Below are positions 8,230 to 15,251 of a DNA stretch of 32,446 nucleotides, in pieces (the first letter of the stretch is position 1; each line of letters begins with the position of its first letter). The DNA is from JAJAZB01 sp964244295. Its GTDB lineage: Bacteria; Bacteroidota; Bacteroidia; Cytophagales; Spirosomataceae. The notes beneath the pieces were generated by a model. The model had not been told where the DNA came from. It made no database searches and saw only the letters and a list, made by a program, of their open reading frames with translations. A program made the position numbers and the translations under genes. The stretch spans positions 1-32,446 of the forward strand of contig CAXTIG010000058.1 of assembly GCA_964244295.1 (NCBI GenBank). Direction: 5' to 3'.

Positions 8230-10329
8230 ATGTACCGTCGCGATTTCCTGAAAACCACCGCCACCACCGCCGCCGGTTTTGCCCTGAGTGCCAACCTCCA
8301 CAAACTCATGGCCGCGCCCCGCGCTGCCGAGCCGTTCCAGCTTCGCTACCGCCAGGTTCACCTCGATTTTCACACCTCCGAACTGCTCAAGCCCATCGCC
8401 GAACAGTTCGACCCCGAAGAATTTGCGACGACCCTGAAACGCGCCTCGGTCAACTCGGTGACGGCCTTCGGGCGCTGCCACCACGGGATGATTTACCACG
8501 ACACGAAGAAATTTCCCGAACGCCACCACCCCGGCCTAAGCCGGAATTTGCTGAAGGAACAAATCGTGGCCTGCCACCGGCAGGACATCCGCGTGCCCGT
8601 CTACGTGACCGTGCAGTGGGATTACTACTCGGCCCAGCACCACCCCGATTGGCTTTGCTACGACGAGCACGGCAAGCCCCTCGGCACCGAGCCGTACCAG
8701 GCCGGGTTTTACCGCCGCCTCGACGTGGCTTCGCCCTACGCCGATTTTCTGAAAGCGTACCTGACGGAGCTGTTCGAAGTCGTCGGCGAGGTAGACGGGA
8801 TTTTCTTCGACATCATGCACGCCGTCGAAAACTCGGCCCCGCCCGCCATTGCGGCCATGCTCAGGCGCGGGTTAAATCCCGAAAAGGCCGAAGACCGCGC
8901 CAAACACGCCACCTTCGTCATCAACGAGTTTAAGCGCGATATGACCGCCTTCGTGCGCAAGCTCGACAAGAGTTGTTCGATTTTTTACAACTCCGGGCAC
9001 GTCGGGCCGTACCTCCGCCAGTCGGCGGCTACCTACACGCACCTCGAACTGGAATCGTTGCCGAGTGGGGGCTGGGGCTACCTGCACTTTCCGCTCACGG
9101 GCCGCTACGCCCGCACCCTGCCCAACCTCGACGTGCTGGGCATGACCGGCAAATTCCACACAAGTTGGGGCGATTTTCATTCGTTGAAAAACAGCGCCGC
9201 GCTCGAATTCGAGATTTTCACCATGCTGGCCCTTAACGCCAAGTGCAGCATCGGCGACCAGCTTCACCCCAACGGCAAACTTGACCCGGCCACCTACGAC
9301 CTCATCGGCAGCGTGTACGGGCCGGTGGCGAAAAAAGAACCCTGGTGCCTGGGGGCAAAACCGGTGGTGGACATCGCCCTGTTCAGCGCCGAGGAGGTCT
9401 TCCAGCGCGAAGGCCAAACCAGCACCGCGCCCCGCACGCCCACGATGAGCATGGGTGCCGTGCGGATGTTGCAGGAGGGCAAGCAGCAATTCGACGTGGT
9501 GGATTCGGGGGCGGATTTTACGAAGTACAAAGTCCTGATTCTGCCCGACGTGGTGACCTTTGACGCCACGCTGAAGGCCAAAGTGGAAGATTTTCTGGCG
9601 GGCGGCGGGGCGGTGTTAGCCAGCTACGAATCGGGTTTGACGCTCGACAAAAAAGCCTTCGCCAGCCCCACCTTCGGCCTCGAACTGGTCGGCGAAGCAC
9701 CCTTCAGTCCCGATTTTATTGTCACAACGGGGAGTCCAATCGGACAAGGCTTGCCCCAGACCGAACTCGTGATGTACCAGAAAGGAATGGAGGTGAAACC
9801 CACCACGGCGAGCGTGCTGGCCGGGGCCAACGTGCCGTTTTTCAACCGAACTTACGAGCATTTCGTCTCGCACCGGCACACGCCTTCGTCGGGCAAGGCG
9901 GGCTACCCGGCGGTGACCCAGGCCGGGCGGGTGGTGTATTTCATGCACCCGATTTTTGGGCAGTACGGCCAAAACGCCCCGAGTTGGTGCCGCAAGCTCG
10001 TACTCAACGCCCTCGACCGCCTGCTGCCCGAACCGCTGCTGCGGCTACCCGGTGCGCCAACCACGCTGATTGCCGCCCTCAACGAACAGCCTACCCGACG
10101 CGTGTTGCACCTGCTCAACTACATCCCCGAACGACGCGGAACCGATTTCGACGTGCTGGAAGACGTGATTCCCCTCGCCAACGTAGCCGTGTCGCTGCGG
10201 ACGGACAAAAAACCAACATCGGTGAAAACGGCCCCGGAAGGGCAGGCGTTGAAATTTACGTTTGCCAACGGGCGGGTGAATTTTACGCTGCCCGAATTGC
10301 GCGGGCACCAGATGGTGGCGCTGGGGTGA
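8230..10329 (+). CDS. Tat-exported glycoside-hydrolase-like protein (HGH-6 plus trimerisation-like domain)
   Basis: This 699-residue protein starts with a twin-arginine signal (RRDFLKTTA then a hydrophobic stretch), so it is probably exported folded to the periplasm. Residues about 38-190 match the hypothetical glycosyl hydrolase 6 pattern (FHTSELLKPIAEQFDPEEF, CHRQDIRVPVYVTVQWD). DGIFFDIMH near 196 lies on a TIM-barrel strand and could carry a catalytic Asp. Residues about 380-600 resemble a beta-galactosidase trimerisation/glutamine-amidotransferase-like domain (YKVLILPDVVTFDA, VEDFLAGGGAVLASYESG). The likely role is cleavage of a fucosyl- or galactosyl-type glycan; the exact substrate cannot be read. 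Confidence 0.82.
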   Translation: MYRRDFLKTTATTAAGFALSANLHKLMAAPRAAEPFQLRYRQVHLDFHTSELLKPIAEQFDPEEFATTLKRASVNSVTAFGRCHHGMIYHDTKKFPERHHPGLSRNLLKEQIVACHRQDIRVPVYVTVQWDYYSAQHHPDWLCYDEHGKPLGTEPYQAGFYRRLDVASPYADFLKAYLTELFEVVGEVDGIFFDIMHAVENSAPPAIAAMLRRGLNPEKAEDRAKHATFVINEFKRDMTAFVRKLDKSCSIFYNSGHVGPYLRQSAATYTHLELESLPSGGWGYLHFPLTGRYARTLPNLDVLGMTGKFHTSWGDFHSLKNSAALEFEIFTMLALNAKCSIGDQLHPNGKLDPATYDLIGSVYGPVAKKEPWCLGAKPVVDIALFSAEEVFQREGQTSTAPRTPTMSMGAVRMLQEGKQQFDVVDSGADFTKYKVLILPDVVTFDATLKAKVEDFLAGGGAVLASYESGLTLDKKAFASPTFGLELVGEAPFSPDFIVTTGSPIGQGLPQTELVMYQKGMEVKPTTASVLAGANVPFFNRTYEHFVSHRHTPSSGKAGYPAVTQAGRVVYFMHPIFGQYGQNAPSWCRKLVLNALDRLLPEPLLRLPGAPTTLIAALNEQPTRRVLHLLNYIPERRGTDFDVLEDVIPLANVAVSLRTDKKPTSVKTAPEGQALKFTFANGRVNFTLPELRGHQMVALG

Positions 10330-10404
10330 GTTTCCGGGTGGATGCGAAGGTATCGAACCCCAATCGAGGACGATGCCTTCAAATTTGAAGGGGGTAAAAC
10401 AAAA

Positions 10405-10432
10405 GCGGGATACGATTTCGATCGTATCCCGC
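10405..10432 (-). terminator. Intrinsic terminator of the minus-strand small-gene pair
   Basis: GCGGGATACGAT and its perfect complement surround a 4-base loop. On the minus strand the stem is followed by CTTTTGTTTT. It lies 20 bases past the stop of the small membrane protein. Confidence 0.85.
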
Positions 10433-10451
10433 CAACGACGATAAAGTGTCT

Positions 10452-10736
10452 CTATTTGTCCCGCTTGCCGAAGTAATACCCAAGTACTAGTGAGGCAACG
10501 CTGTTAAGAAATACGGTTGCGTAGCCCCAAACCTCTTTGGCCCCCTCATTGTCATGCAACCAGATACGCACGGTCGATCCCGCCACAAACAGTACCGCTA
10601 CGACGGCGAGGATCTGCTTGCCGAATTTGAATAACATCTCCGGAGACACTGGCTCGATCTCCAGTGGTGATATACCTGGGTCTTCCCCTGGATAGTTGGT
10701 TACTTCATCGGGAAACTCCTCACTAGAGGTACTCAT
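10452..10736 (-). CDS. Small two-helix membrane protein, function unknown
   Basis: This 94-residue protein has an acidic N-terminal third (EEFPDEVTNYPGEDPGISP) followed by two predicted transmembrane helices (about 41-58 and 70-88) and a positively charged end (GKRDK). I recognise no family. It lies 11 bases after the preceding minus-strand gene, so the two probably share a transcript ending at the hairpin 10405-10432. Confidence 0.65.
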   Translation of the reverse strand: MSTSSEEFPDEVTNYPGEDPGISPLEIEPVSPEMLFKFGKQILAVVAVLFVAGSTVRIWLHDNEGAKEVWGYATVFLNSVASLVLGYYFGKRDK

Positions 10737-10747
10737 CTCAAGATTGG

Positions 10748-10984
10748 TTAAAGGCCAATGATTTTCACCAATTCTTTAGTGCCATCGGGTTTTTCCAGGT
10801 ACAACTTCCCACCCTCGCTCTGATTTTTCACCAAAATCTCCGCGAGTTGAATACTGCCGGATACTATTTGGGTGCGATTGGCAGTACCCGTGATTCTGCT
10901 GAGGTTCTCGATGCGGTCGAGGGTTTGTTGCCGCAGGCGCATCTGAACGGGTTTAAGTGCGGCGTTTTCTTGTTCGGTTGGCAT
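10748..10984 (-). CDS. Small putative ribbon-helix-helix-like protein
   Basis: From the preferred ATG at 10984 (MPTEQENAALKPVQMRL) the protein has 78 residues. A strand-like PVQMRLRQQTLDRIENLSRITG segment followed by a helix (ANRTQIVSGSIQLAEILV) resembles a CopG/Arc-type ribbon-helix-helix DNA-binding unit. An extension to 11050 is open but less likely. It precedes the two-helix membrane protein. The DNA-binding role is inferred from a weak pattern. Confidence 0.55.
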   Translation of the reverse strand: MPTEQENAALKPVQMRLRQQTLDRIENLSRITGTANRTQIVSGSIQLAEILVKNQSEGGKLYLEKPDGTKELVKIIGL

Positions 10985-11114
10985 GGCTTTTCGTGAAAAA
11001 AGTTGATGAATTGAGTTTTTGTAGCGCAATTGTAGTGACAATGTAAACACAATGCAAAAAAATACGTGCGTCTCGGCAAATTTTTGTGAACGTATTCCGG
11101 GGACAACAAAAAAA

Positions 11115-11134
11115 CGCCGGGTATGTGCCCGGCG
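11115..11134 (-). terminator. Intrinsic terminator behind the orphan nuoJ tail
   Basis: The minus strand reads CGCCGGG, a short loop, CCCGGCG, then seven T. It follows the duplicated nuoJ tail and the PIN toxin gene. Its core GCGCCGGGC also occurs in the terminator 12561-12594 that follows the real nuoJ, which suggests the two share an origin. Confidence 0.85.
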
Positions 11135-11160
11135 CTCAAAATCCTGATTGGTAGCAACTT

Positions 11161-11220
11161 CTAAAAATTCCGCTCCCCCGCCTCGCGCTTGCCGAGCATC
11201 ACCGCCCCGACCATCGCCAC
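11161..11220 (-). pseudogene. Duplicated 3' tail of nuoJ (direct repeat of 12759-12819)
   Basis: These 60 bases match the last 61 bases of nuoJ with only three or four differences. In frame they encode VAMVGAVMLGKREAGERNF followed by a stop (TAG instead of TGA), exactly the NuoJ C-terminus. The repeat begins directly after the stop codon of the PIN toxin gene. The intact gene ends at 12760, so the ~1.54 kb cassette between the two copies is flanked by direct repeats. There is no start codon or body; it is a tail only. Confidence 0.93.
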
Positions 11221-11634
11221 TTAAAGGACGATTTTATTCAGCTTCAAGCCAATCGTGACCAAATGGTCGAAATCGTGGTCGGTGGTTTGTAGTTCCAGGT
11301 CGTATAAAAGCGCGGTGGCAGCAATCCAAAGGTCATTTTTTCCCATGTTGCGAGCGGACATTCCGGGTGGCAGCGGGTCGTCCGGTAAAAGTCCCTGCGA
11401 GTACGCGTCGACCACAGCATAACGCTCGATGACGGCATCGTCGAGGTCAATGACGGGAAGCGTACTTAGCAAGTCGCTCAGAGCCTGCGTCTTCACCACA
11501 CCCCAGCCTCGTTTGAGAGCGAAGGCTTTCAACTCTCCAACCACCACAATCGATAGATAGCTGTTGGGCGGCGGGTTTTCCTTCCTCCGAATCAGGCGCA
11601 GGCATTGATTGGTATCGAGCAGTAGCGGCTTCAT
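11221..11634 (-). CDS. vapC: VapC-type PIN-domain toxin
   Basis: This 137-residue PIN-domain ribonuclease has the acidic metal site visible as D7 in LLLDTN, E34 in VVVGEL, D101 in KNDLWIAATA and D119/D121 in TTDHDFDHL. VapC toxins cut tRNA or rRNA. The start codon overlaps the antitoxin stop (ATGA), the usual arrangement of these modules. Its stop codon abuts the duplicated nuoJ tail. Confidence 0.93.
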   Translation of the reverse strand: MKPLLLDTNQCLRLIRRKENPPPNSYLSIVVVGELKAFALKRGWGVVKTQALSDLLSTLPVIDLDDAVIERYAVVDAYSQGLLPDDPLPPGMSARNMGKNDLWIAATALLYDLELQTTDHDFDHLVTIGLKLNKIVL

Positions 11635-11855
11635 GCCTCAGCGCGCTCTTCGGCGCGCAACATGGCCTCCCATTCCTCCTCCGAAAAATCGAGGACGGGC
11701 CACTGCTTCGCCGTTTCGTTGCCAATCAGTTTGCTGAACGCCTCAATGCCACCCGCCGCCCCGATTTGCTCGGCGTTGAACACGTTCAACTTGCCCGCCT
11801 GCATGGGGGGAATAACGATGCGTTTGACGATGACTTTTGGTTTGCTGCTTGCCAT
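11631..11855 (-). CDS. Antitoxin of the VapC-type module
   Basis: This 74-residue protein overlaps the PIN toxin gene by four bases. A basic N-terminus (SSKPKVIVKRIVIPP) could bind DNA, and a very acidic C-terminus (DFSEEEWEAMLRAEERAEA) fits toxin wrapping. The exact antitoxin family is not recognised; the role rests on gene order and charge pattern. Confidence 0.8.
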   Translation of the reverse strand: MASSKPKVIVKRIVIPPMQAGKLNVFNAEQIGAAGGIEAFSKLIGNETAKQWPVLDFSEEEWEAMLRAEERAEA

Positions 11856-11869
11856 GTTTTTGCAAAAAA

Positions 11870-12490
11870 TCAGAATCGCTGAATCGCCTTACTCAGCGAA
11901 GCGTCGAATTGCTGGTTGAAGTTTTCGTCCCGTTTGTCGGCTCGTTTCATGTTAAAATAGGGAAGGAGAAGCCATAAAAATGGTGCTACAAAAACGACTG
12001 CCAATCCTAACAGCTTTTCTAAGCCTCCACCATTCATAAAACTTTTCAATGGCTTTATGAACATAGCCGGAACGAGAAAAAATTGAACAACTCCAATCAA
12101 AACCGCCAAAAGCCAAAGCCGAAGCCCCGGTCGTTTGAGAAACAATTGATTGGGCTTCTCAGAAATCCGGTACTTCGTATTCGTGGTGTGGTTGATGACC
12201 CAGTAGTCGTGGCCTTCCACGCGGGCGATGCTCACCGTATTTCCCTCCCGAACCTGAATGTCGTTGTTGCGGAGTGAAAGCGCGGCTTGCGAACCGTCTT
12301 TTCCCGTCAGCCACACGTCCTGCAACTTGGTATGAACGGTGCTGATGGTACTGCTTGCGTGTTTTTCGTTGGCAAAGGAACCGCCCTGGATGCCCGTCTG
12401 GGTACGTTGGCGGTTTTCATCCACGATGCCCGTGAAGTAGTCGAATTGAAAGGTTCGGTCGGCAACGGAAAAGGAGGAGGTCGTTCTCAT
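11870..12490 (-). CDS. Membrane protein of unknown function in the TA cassette
   Basis: This 206-residue protein has a soluble N-terminal part (about 1-122) containing repeated beta-like segments (ISTVHTKLQDVWLTG, SIARVEGHDYWVINH), then two strong transmembrane helices at about 126-148 and 160-182, and a charged cytoplasmic tail. I recognise no family. It ends 14 bases before the antitoxin gene, so it probably heads the three-gene transcript. It lies wholly inside the segment flanked by the two nuoJ-tail repeats. Confidence 0.7.
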   Translation of the reverse strand: MRTTSSFSVADRTFQFDYFTGIVDENRQRTQTGIQGGSFANEKHASSTISTVHTKLQDVWLTGKDGSQAALSLRNNDIQVREGNTVSIARVEGHDYWVINHTTNTKYRISEKPNQLFLKRPGLRLWLLAVLIGVVQFFLVPAMFIKPLKSFMNGGGLEKLLGLAVVFVAPFLWLLLPYFNMKRADKRDENFNQQFDASLSKAIQRF

Positions 12491-12560
12491 GGTTCGATGG
12501 ATTGGCTAAGGGCGTGAAAATAGAGAAACTTCCCACGCAAGAACCAACCGGTGGCGCATA

Positions 12561-12594
12561 AAAAAAGCGCCGAGTGGAAGCCCGGCGCTTTTTT
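12561..12594. terminator. Terminator downstream of nuoJ, bidirectional
   Basis: AAAAAAGCGCCG pairs with CGGCGCTTTTTT across a ten-base loop. On the minus strand it lies 166 bases past the nuoJ stop and directly before the membrane-protein gene of the cassette. It would end the nuo transcript at nuoJ. Confidence 0.85.
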
Positions 12595-12649
12595 GGTACG
12601 GTCGGTAAAAATGAGCCTGTTGGGAGTTTGGCTTTGGGTCAAAAGAGGC

Positions 12650-12742
12650 GCGGAGGTCACCCTGAGCGGAGTCGAAGGGCGTGCGGCTGGTCAGCGCTGG
12701 CCCACCGCACCACCCTTCGACTCCGCTCAGGGTGACCTCCGC
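12650..12742. repeat. Perfect inverted pair of CCTGAGCGGAGTCGAAGG elements after nuoJ
   Basis: Arms 12650-12679 and 12713-12742 are exact complements over 30 bases with a 33-base loop. The core CTGAGCGGAGTCGAAG is shared with the pairs at 6465-6551 and 16344-16433. It lies between the nuoJ stop and the terminator at 12561-12594. Confidence 0.92.
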
Positions 12743-12759
12743 CCTTAAAACCGAAACCC

Positions 12760-13275
12760 TCAAAAATTTCGCTCCCCCGCCTCGCGCTTGCCGAGCATCA
12801 CCGCCCCGACCATTGCCACGAAAAACAGCACCGTCACCAACTCGAAGGGCAGCAAATAATCGCGGAACAGCACTTTGCCCAGGCTCTCGACCATCCCGAC
12901 CTGCGAGTTGTACTCTTGCGGGTTGGCCGGTTGAAACTGGGCGGTGCGCATGGCGGCCACCAGCAGCACGAGCAGCACCCCACCCAACACGGCGGCCCCC
13001 AGTTTGACGAGGTTGGTCTTCGATTCCGCCGAGTATTCCCGCAGGTTCAGGAACATGATGACGAACAGGAAAAGCACCATGATGGCCCCGGCGTACACAA
13101 TGATGTTGACCGCCGCCAGAAACTGCGCGTTGAGCAGCACGTAGTGCGCCGAAATCGTGAAGAACGTGAGAATCAGGTACAACACGCTGTGAACGGGGTT
13201 GCGCACCACCACGACCATGATGGCCGACACCAGCGTGAGGAAGGTCAGAAAATACCAGATGTAGTCGACTTTCAT
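12760..13275 (-). CDS. nuoJ: NADH-quinone oxidoreductase subunit J
   Basis: This 171-residue hydrophobic subunit of complex I has five predicted transmembrane helices. The family signature is visible in NPVHSVLYLILTFFTISAHYVLLNAQFLAAVNIIVYAGAI and MVLFLFVIMFLNL. NuoJ is part of the membrane arm and its third helix helps couple electron transfer to proton pumping. The start at ATG 13275 (MKVDYIWYF) is preferred over an upstream ATG that lies inside an intergenic repeat. It is the last nuo gene here; nuoK does not follow. Its last 61 bases are repeated at 11161-11220. Confidence 0.95.
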   Translation of the reverse strand: MKVDYIWYFLTFLTLVSAIMVVVVRNPVHSVLYLILTFFTISAHYVLLNAQFLAAVNIIVYAGAIMVLFLFVIMFLNLREYSAESKTNLVKLGAAVLGGVLLVLLVAAMRTAQFQPANPQEYNSQVGMVESLGKVLFRDYLLPFELVTVLFFVAMVGAVMLGKREAGERNF

Positions 13276-13279
13276 GAGG

Positions 13280-13380
13280 TTAATGTGCGAATTTCTAATG
13301 TGCAAATGTGCGAATTTTCAATGCATTCATTAGCACCGCAGCGGCGGACCGCATTGGAAATTAGCACATTCGCACATTAA
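13280..13380. repeat. Inverted, word-tandem repeat between nuoI and nuoJ
   Basis: The left side contains several copies of AATGTGC/AATGTGCGAAT in near-tandem. The right arm 13354-13380 is the complement of TTAATGTGCGAAT plus a shuffled continuation. The outermost 13 bases (13280-13292 and 13368-13380) pair exactly. The word spacing is 7-8 bases. The whole nuoI-nuoJ gap is taken up by it. Confidence 0.75.
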
Positions 13381-13382
13381 AT

Positions 13383-13901
13383 TCATTTCCACCCCTCCCG
13401 CAAATACCGGCTGTCCATGTTTTCGACGAGTTGGTCTTTGCCCCAGATGACCTGGTCGCGCTCGGTGAAGGGGGGCAGGTACTTGTCGTGCTGGAGGTAA
13501 ATGGCCTGCTTGGGGCAGGCTTCTTCGCAGAGGCCGCAGAAAATGCAACGGAGCATATTTACTTCGTACACCGCCGCGTATTTCTCCTCCCGGTAGAGGT
13601 GCTCTTCGCCTTTTTTCCGCTCGGCGGAGACCATCGAAATGGCCTCGGCGGGGCAGGCCACGGCGCAGAGGCCGCAGGCGGTGCAGCGTTCGCGGCCCTC
13701 CTGGTCTTTTTTCAAAATGTGAATTCCCCGGAACACCGGCCCCAGGTACCGCTTTTGTTCGGGGTACTGGATGGTCGGCTTTTTCCGGAAAAAGTGCTTT
13801 ATCGTGATGGTAAGGCCCCCGGCGATGGCCGGCACGTACAGCCGTTCCGCCAGGGTCATCTCGCGCTTGTCTACCTTTTTGGATCGTGTGCTGAGTTGCA
13901 T
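13383..13901 (-). CDS. nuoI: NADH-quinone oxidoreductase subunit I (two [4Fe-4S])
   Basis: This 172-residue ferredoxin-like subunit has two 4Fe-4S motifs, CTACGLCAVACPAEAI and CIFCGLCEEACPKQAI, which carry clusters N6a and N6b between the peripheral arm and the quinone site. The start at ATG 13901 (MQLSTRSKK) is preferred; the upstream extension is encoded by the intergenic repeat. It lies between nuoH and nuoJ, the standard order. Confidence 0.96.
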   Translation of the reverse strand: MQLSTRSKKVDKREMTLAERLYVPAIAGGLTITIKHFFRKKPTIQYPEQKRYLGPVFRGIHILKKDQEGRERCTACGLCAVACPAEAISMVSAERKKGEEHLYREEKYAAVYEVNMLRCIFCGLCEEACPKQAIYLQHDKYLPPFTERDQVIWGKDQLVENMDSRYLREGWK

Positions 13902-13918
13902 AATTAATTGGGAAGGGT

Positions 13919-13971
13919 GAGTTGTGAATTGGTGAATTAAAAAGCATCCCCATTTCACAATTCACCAACTC
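13919..13971. repeat. Inverted, word-tandem repeat between nuoH and nuoI
   Basis: GAGTTGTGAATTGGTGAA (13919-13936) pairs with TTCACAATTCACCAACTC (13954-13971) apart from two single-base bulges. The arms are built of the words GTGAGTT, GTGAATTG and GTGAATT (period 7-8). A further copy of the word lies at 13975-13985 next to the nuoH stop codon. Confidence 0.75.
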
Positions 13972-13983
13972 AAAATTCACAAT

Positions 13984-15117
13984 TTAAGACGGCTGCATGA
14001 CGCGCCGGGGGCGGGCCGCCGAAACGACCGCCGCCACGACGACCACCGCGATGATCAGCCACGAAGCCCAGGGGGCGTTGTAGAGCAACCCCGCGCCCGT
14101 GACGACGACGTTGAGGATGGCCAGCGGGATCAGGCTTTTCCAGCCCAGGTTCATCAGTTGGTCGTAGCGGAAACGCGGGAGCGTCCAGCGCACCCACATG
14201 TAGAAAAAGATGAAAAAGAAAGTTTTGGCAAACATCACCGCCACCTGAATAGTCGTCATCAGGTTGTGGCCCGTGGCCCCGGCGGGCAGCACGGCGCGGA
14301 GGTTGTCCATGAAGGGAAAGTTGAACCCGCCAAAATACAGCACCGAAATCACCGCCGAAGAAACGAACATGTTGATGTATTCGGCGAAGAGGTAAAAGCC
14401 GAGTTTCATCGAACTGTACTCGGTGTGGTAGCCGCCCACGAGTTCGGTTTCGCACTCCGGCAAATCGAAAGGCGTGCGGTTGCACTCGGCGAAGGCGCAG
14501 GTCAGGAAAATGATGAAGCCGAGCGGTTGGTACAGAATATTCCAGTTGGCTCCGTGCTGCTGGTTGACGATGTCGCGCAGCGAAAGCGAGCCGCTCATCA
14601 TCAGGATGGCGATGATGCTCAGGCCCATCGCCAGTTCGTAGCTGATGTTTTGCGAGGCGGCGCGGATGGCTCCGAGCAGCGAAAACTTGTTGTTCGAGGC
14701 CCAGCCACCAATCATCAGGCCGTACACGCCCAGCGACACGATGCCGAAAATCCAGAGAATTCCGATGTTGATGTCGATGCCCTGGAAGGAGGTGAATTTG
14801 CCATCGTACTGAACGCTGTCGCCCCAGGGAATCACCGCGCTCGCCATCAGGGCGGTGAGCATGGCCAGGCAAGGCCCGGCGATAAACAGCCACTTGTTGG
14901 CCTGGGCGGGGATGAATTCTTCTTTCGTGAACATTTTCACGGCGTCGGCCAGGGGCTGCCAGATGCCGAACGGCCCCGCCCGGTTGGGCCCAAGGCGATC
15001 TTGCAGGAAGCCCGCTACCTTGCGCTCGGCGTAGGTCGAGTAGGTGGCGATGAGCAGCGTAATCGCGAAAATCCCCAGGATAATCAGCGAGCGGATGATG
15101 AAGGTAGTTAAGTCCAT
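13984..15117 (-). CDS. nuoH: NADH-quinone oxidoreductase subunit H
   Basis: This 377-residue membrane subunit has about eight transmembrane helices. Family hallmarks are RLGPNRAGPFGIWQPLADAV with KMFTKEEFIP near the N-terminus and the acidic FDLPECETELVGGYHTEYS loop with KLGFYLFAEY. NuoH forms the quinone chamber at the junction of the two arms. The C-terminus ends with a basic RPRRVMQPS. Length is slightly above the usual 320-350 residues. Confidence 0.96.
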   Translation of the reverse strand: MDLTTFIIRSLIILGIFAITLLIATYSTYAERKVAGFLQDRLGPNRAGPFGIWQPLADAVKMFTKEEFIPAQANKWLFIAGPCLAMLTALMASAVIPWGDSVQYDGKFTSFQGIDINIGILWIFGIVSLGVYGLMIGGWASNNKFSLLGAIRAASQNISYELAMGLSIIAILMMSGSLSLRDIVNQQHGANWNILYQPLGFIIFLTCAFAECNRTPFDLPECETELVGGYHTEYSSMKLGFYLFAEYINMFVSSAVISVLYFGGFNFPFMDNLRAVLPAGATGHNLMTTIQVAVMFAKTFFFIFFYMWVRWTLPRFRYDQLMNLGWKSLIPLAILNVVVTGAGLLYNAPWASWLIIAVVVVAAVVSAARPRRVMQPS

Positions 15118-15132
15118 GGTTCGTTGGTTTAT

Positions 15133-15248
15133 GTCTGAACCGCGATTGGCCTGGATTCAAGGATTTACAGGATGGCTATTCCTGATTTTCGATTTCTGGA
15201 TTTTATCATCCTGTAAATCCTTGAATCCGGGCCAATCGTGGTTCAGAC
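15133..15248. repeat. 42-base inverted repeat between nuoG and nuoH
   Basis: Arms 15133-15174 and 15207-15248 match at 40 of 42 positions with a 32-base loop. The arm contains GGATTCAAGGATTTACAGG, 8-base words starting GGATT. The right arm ends three bases before the nuoG stop codon. No U-tract follows on the minus strand, so it is not an ordinary terminator. Confidence 0.9.
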
Positions 15249-15251
15249 GAG

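Noticed and set aside
10452..10736. Possible nuoK
   Set aside because: Size is similar, but only two helices are visible, with an acidic N-terminus and no NuoK motifs.
13970..15160. 396-residue frame on the minus strand overlapping nuoH
   Set aside because: It is an out-of-frame reading of nuoH, rich in Arg, Pro and His and without any family pattern.
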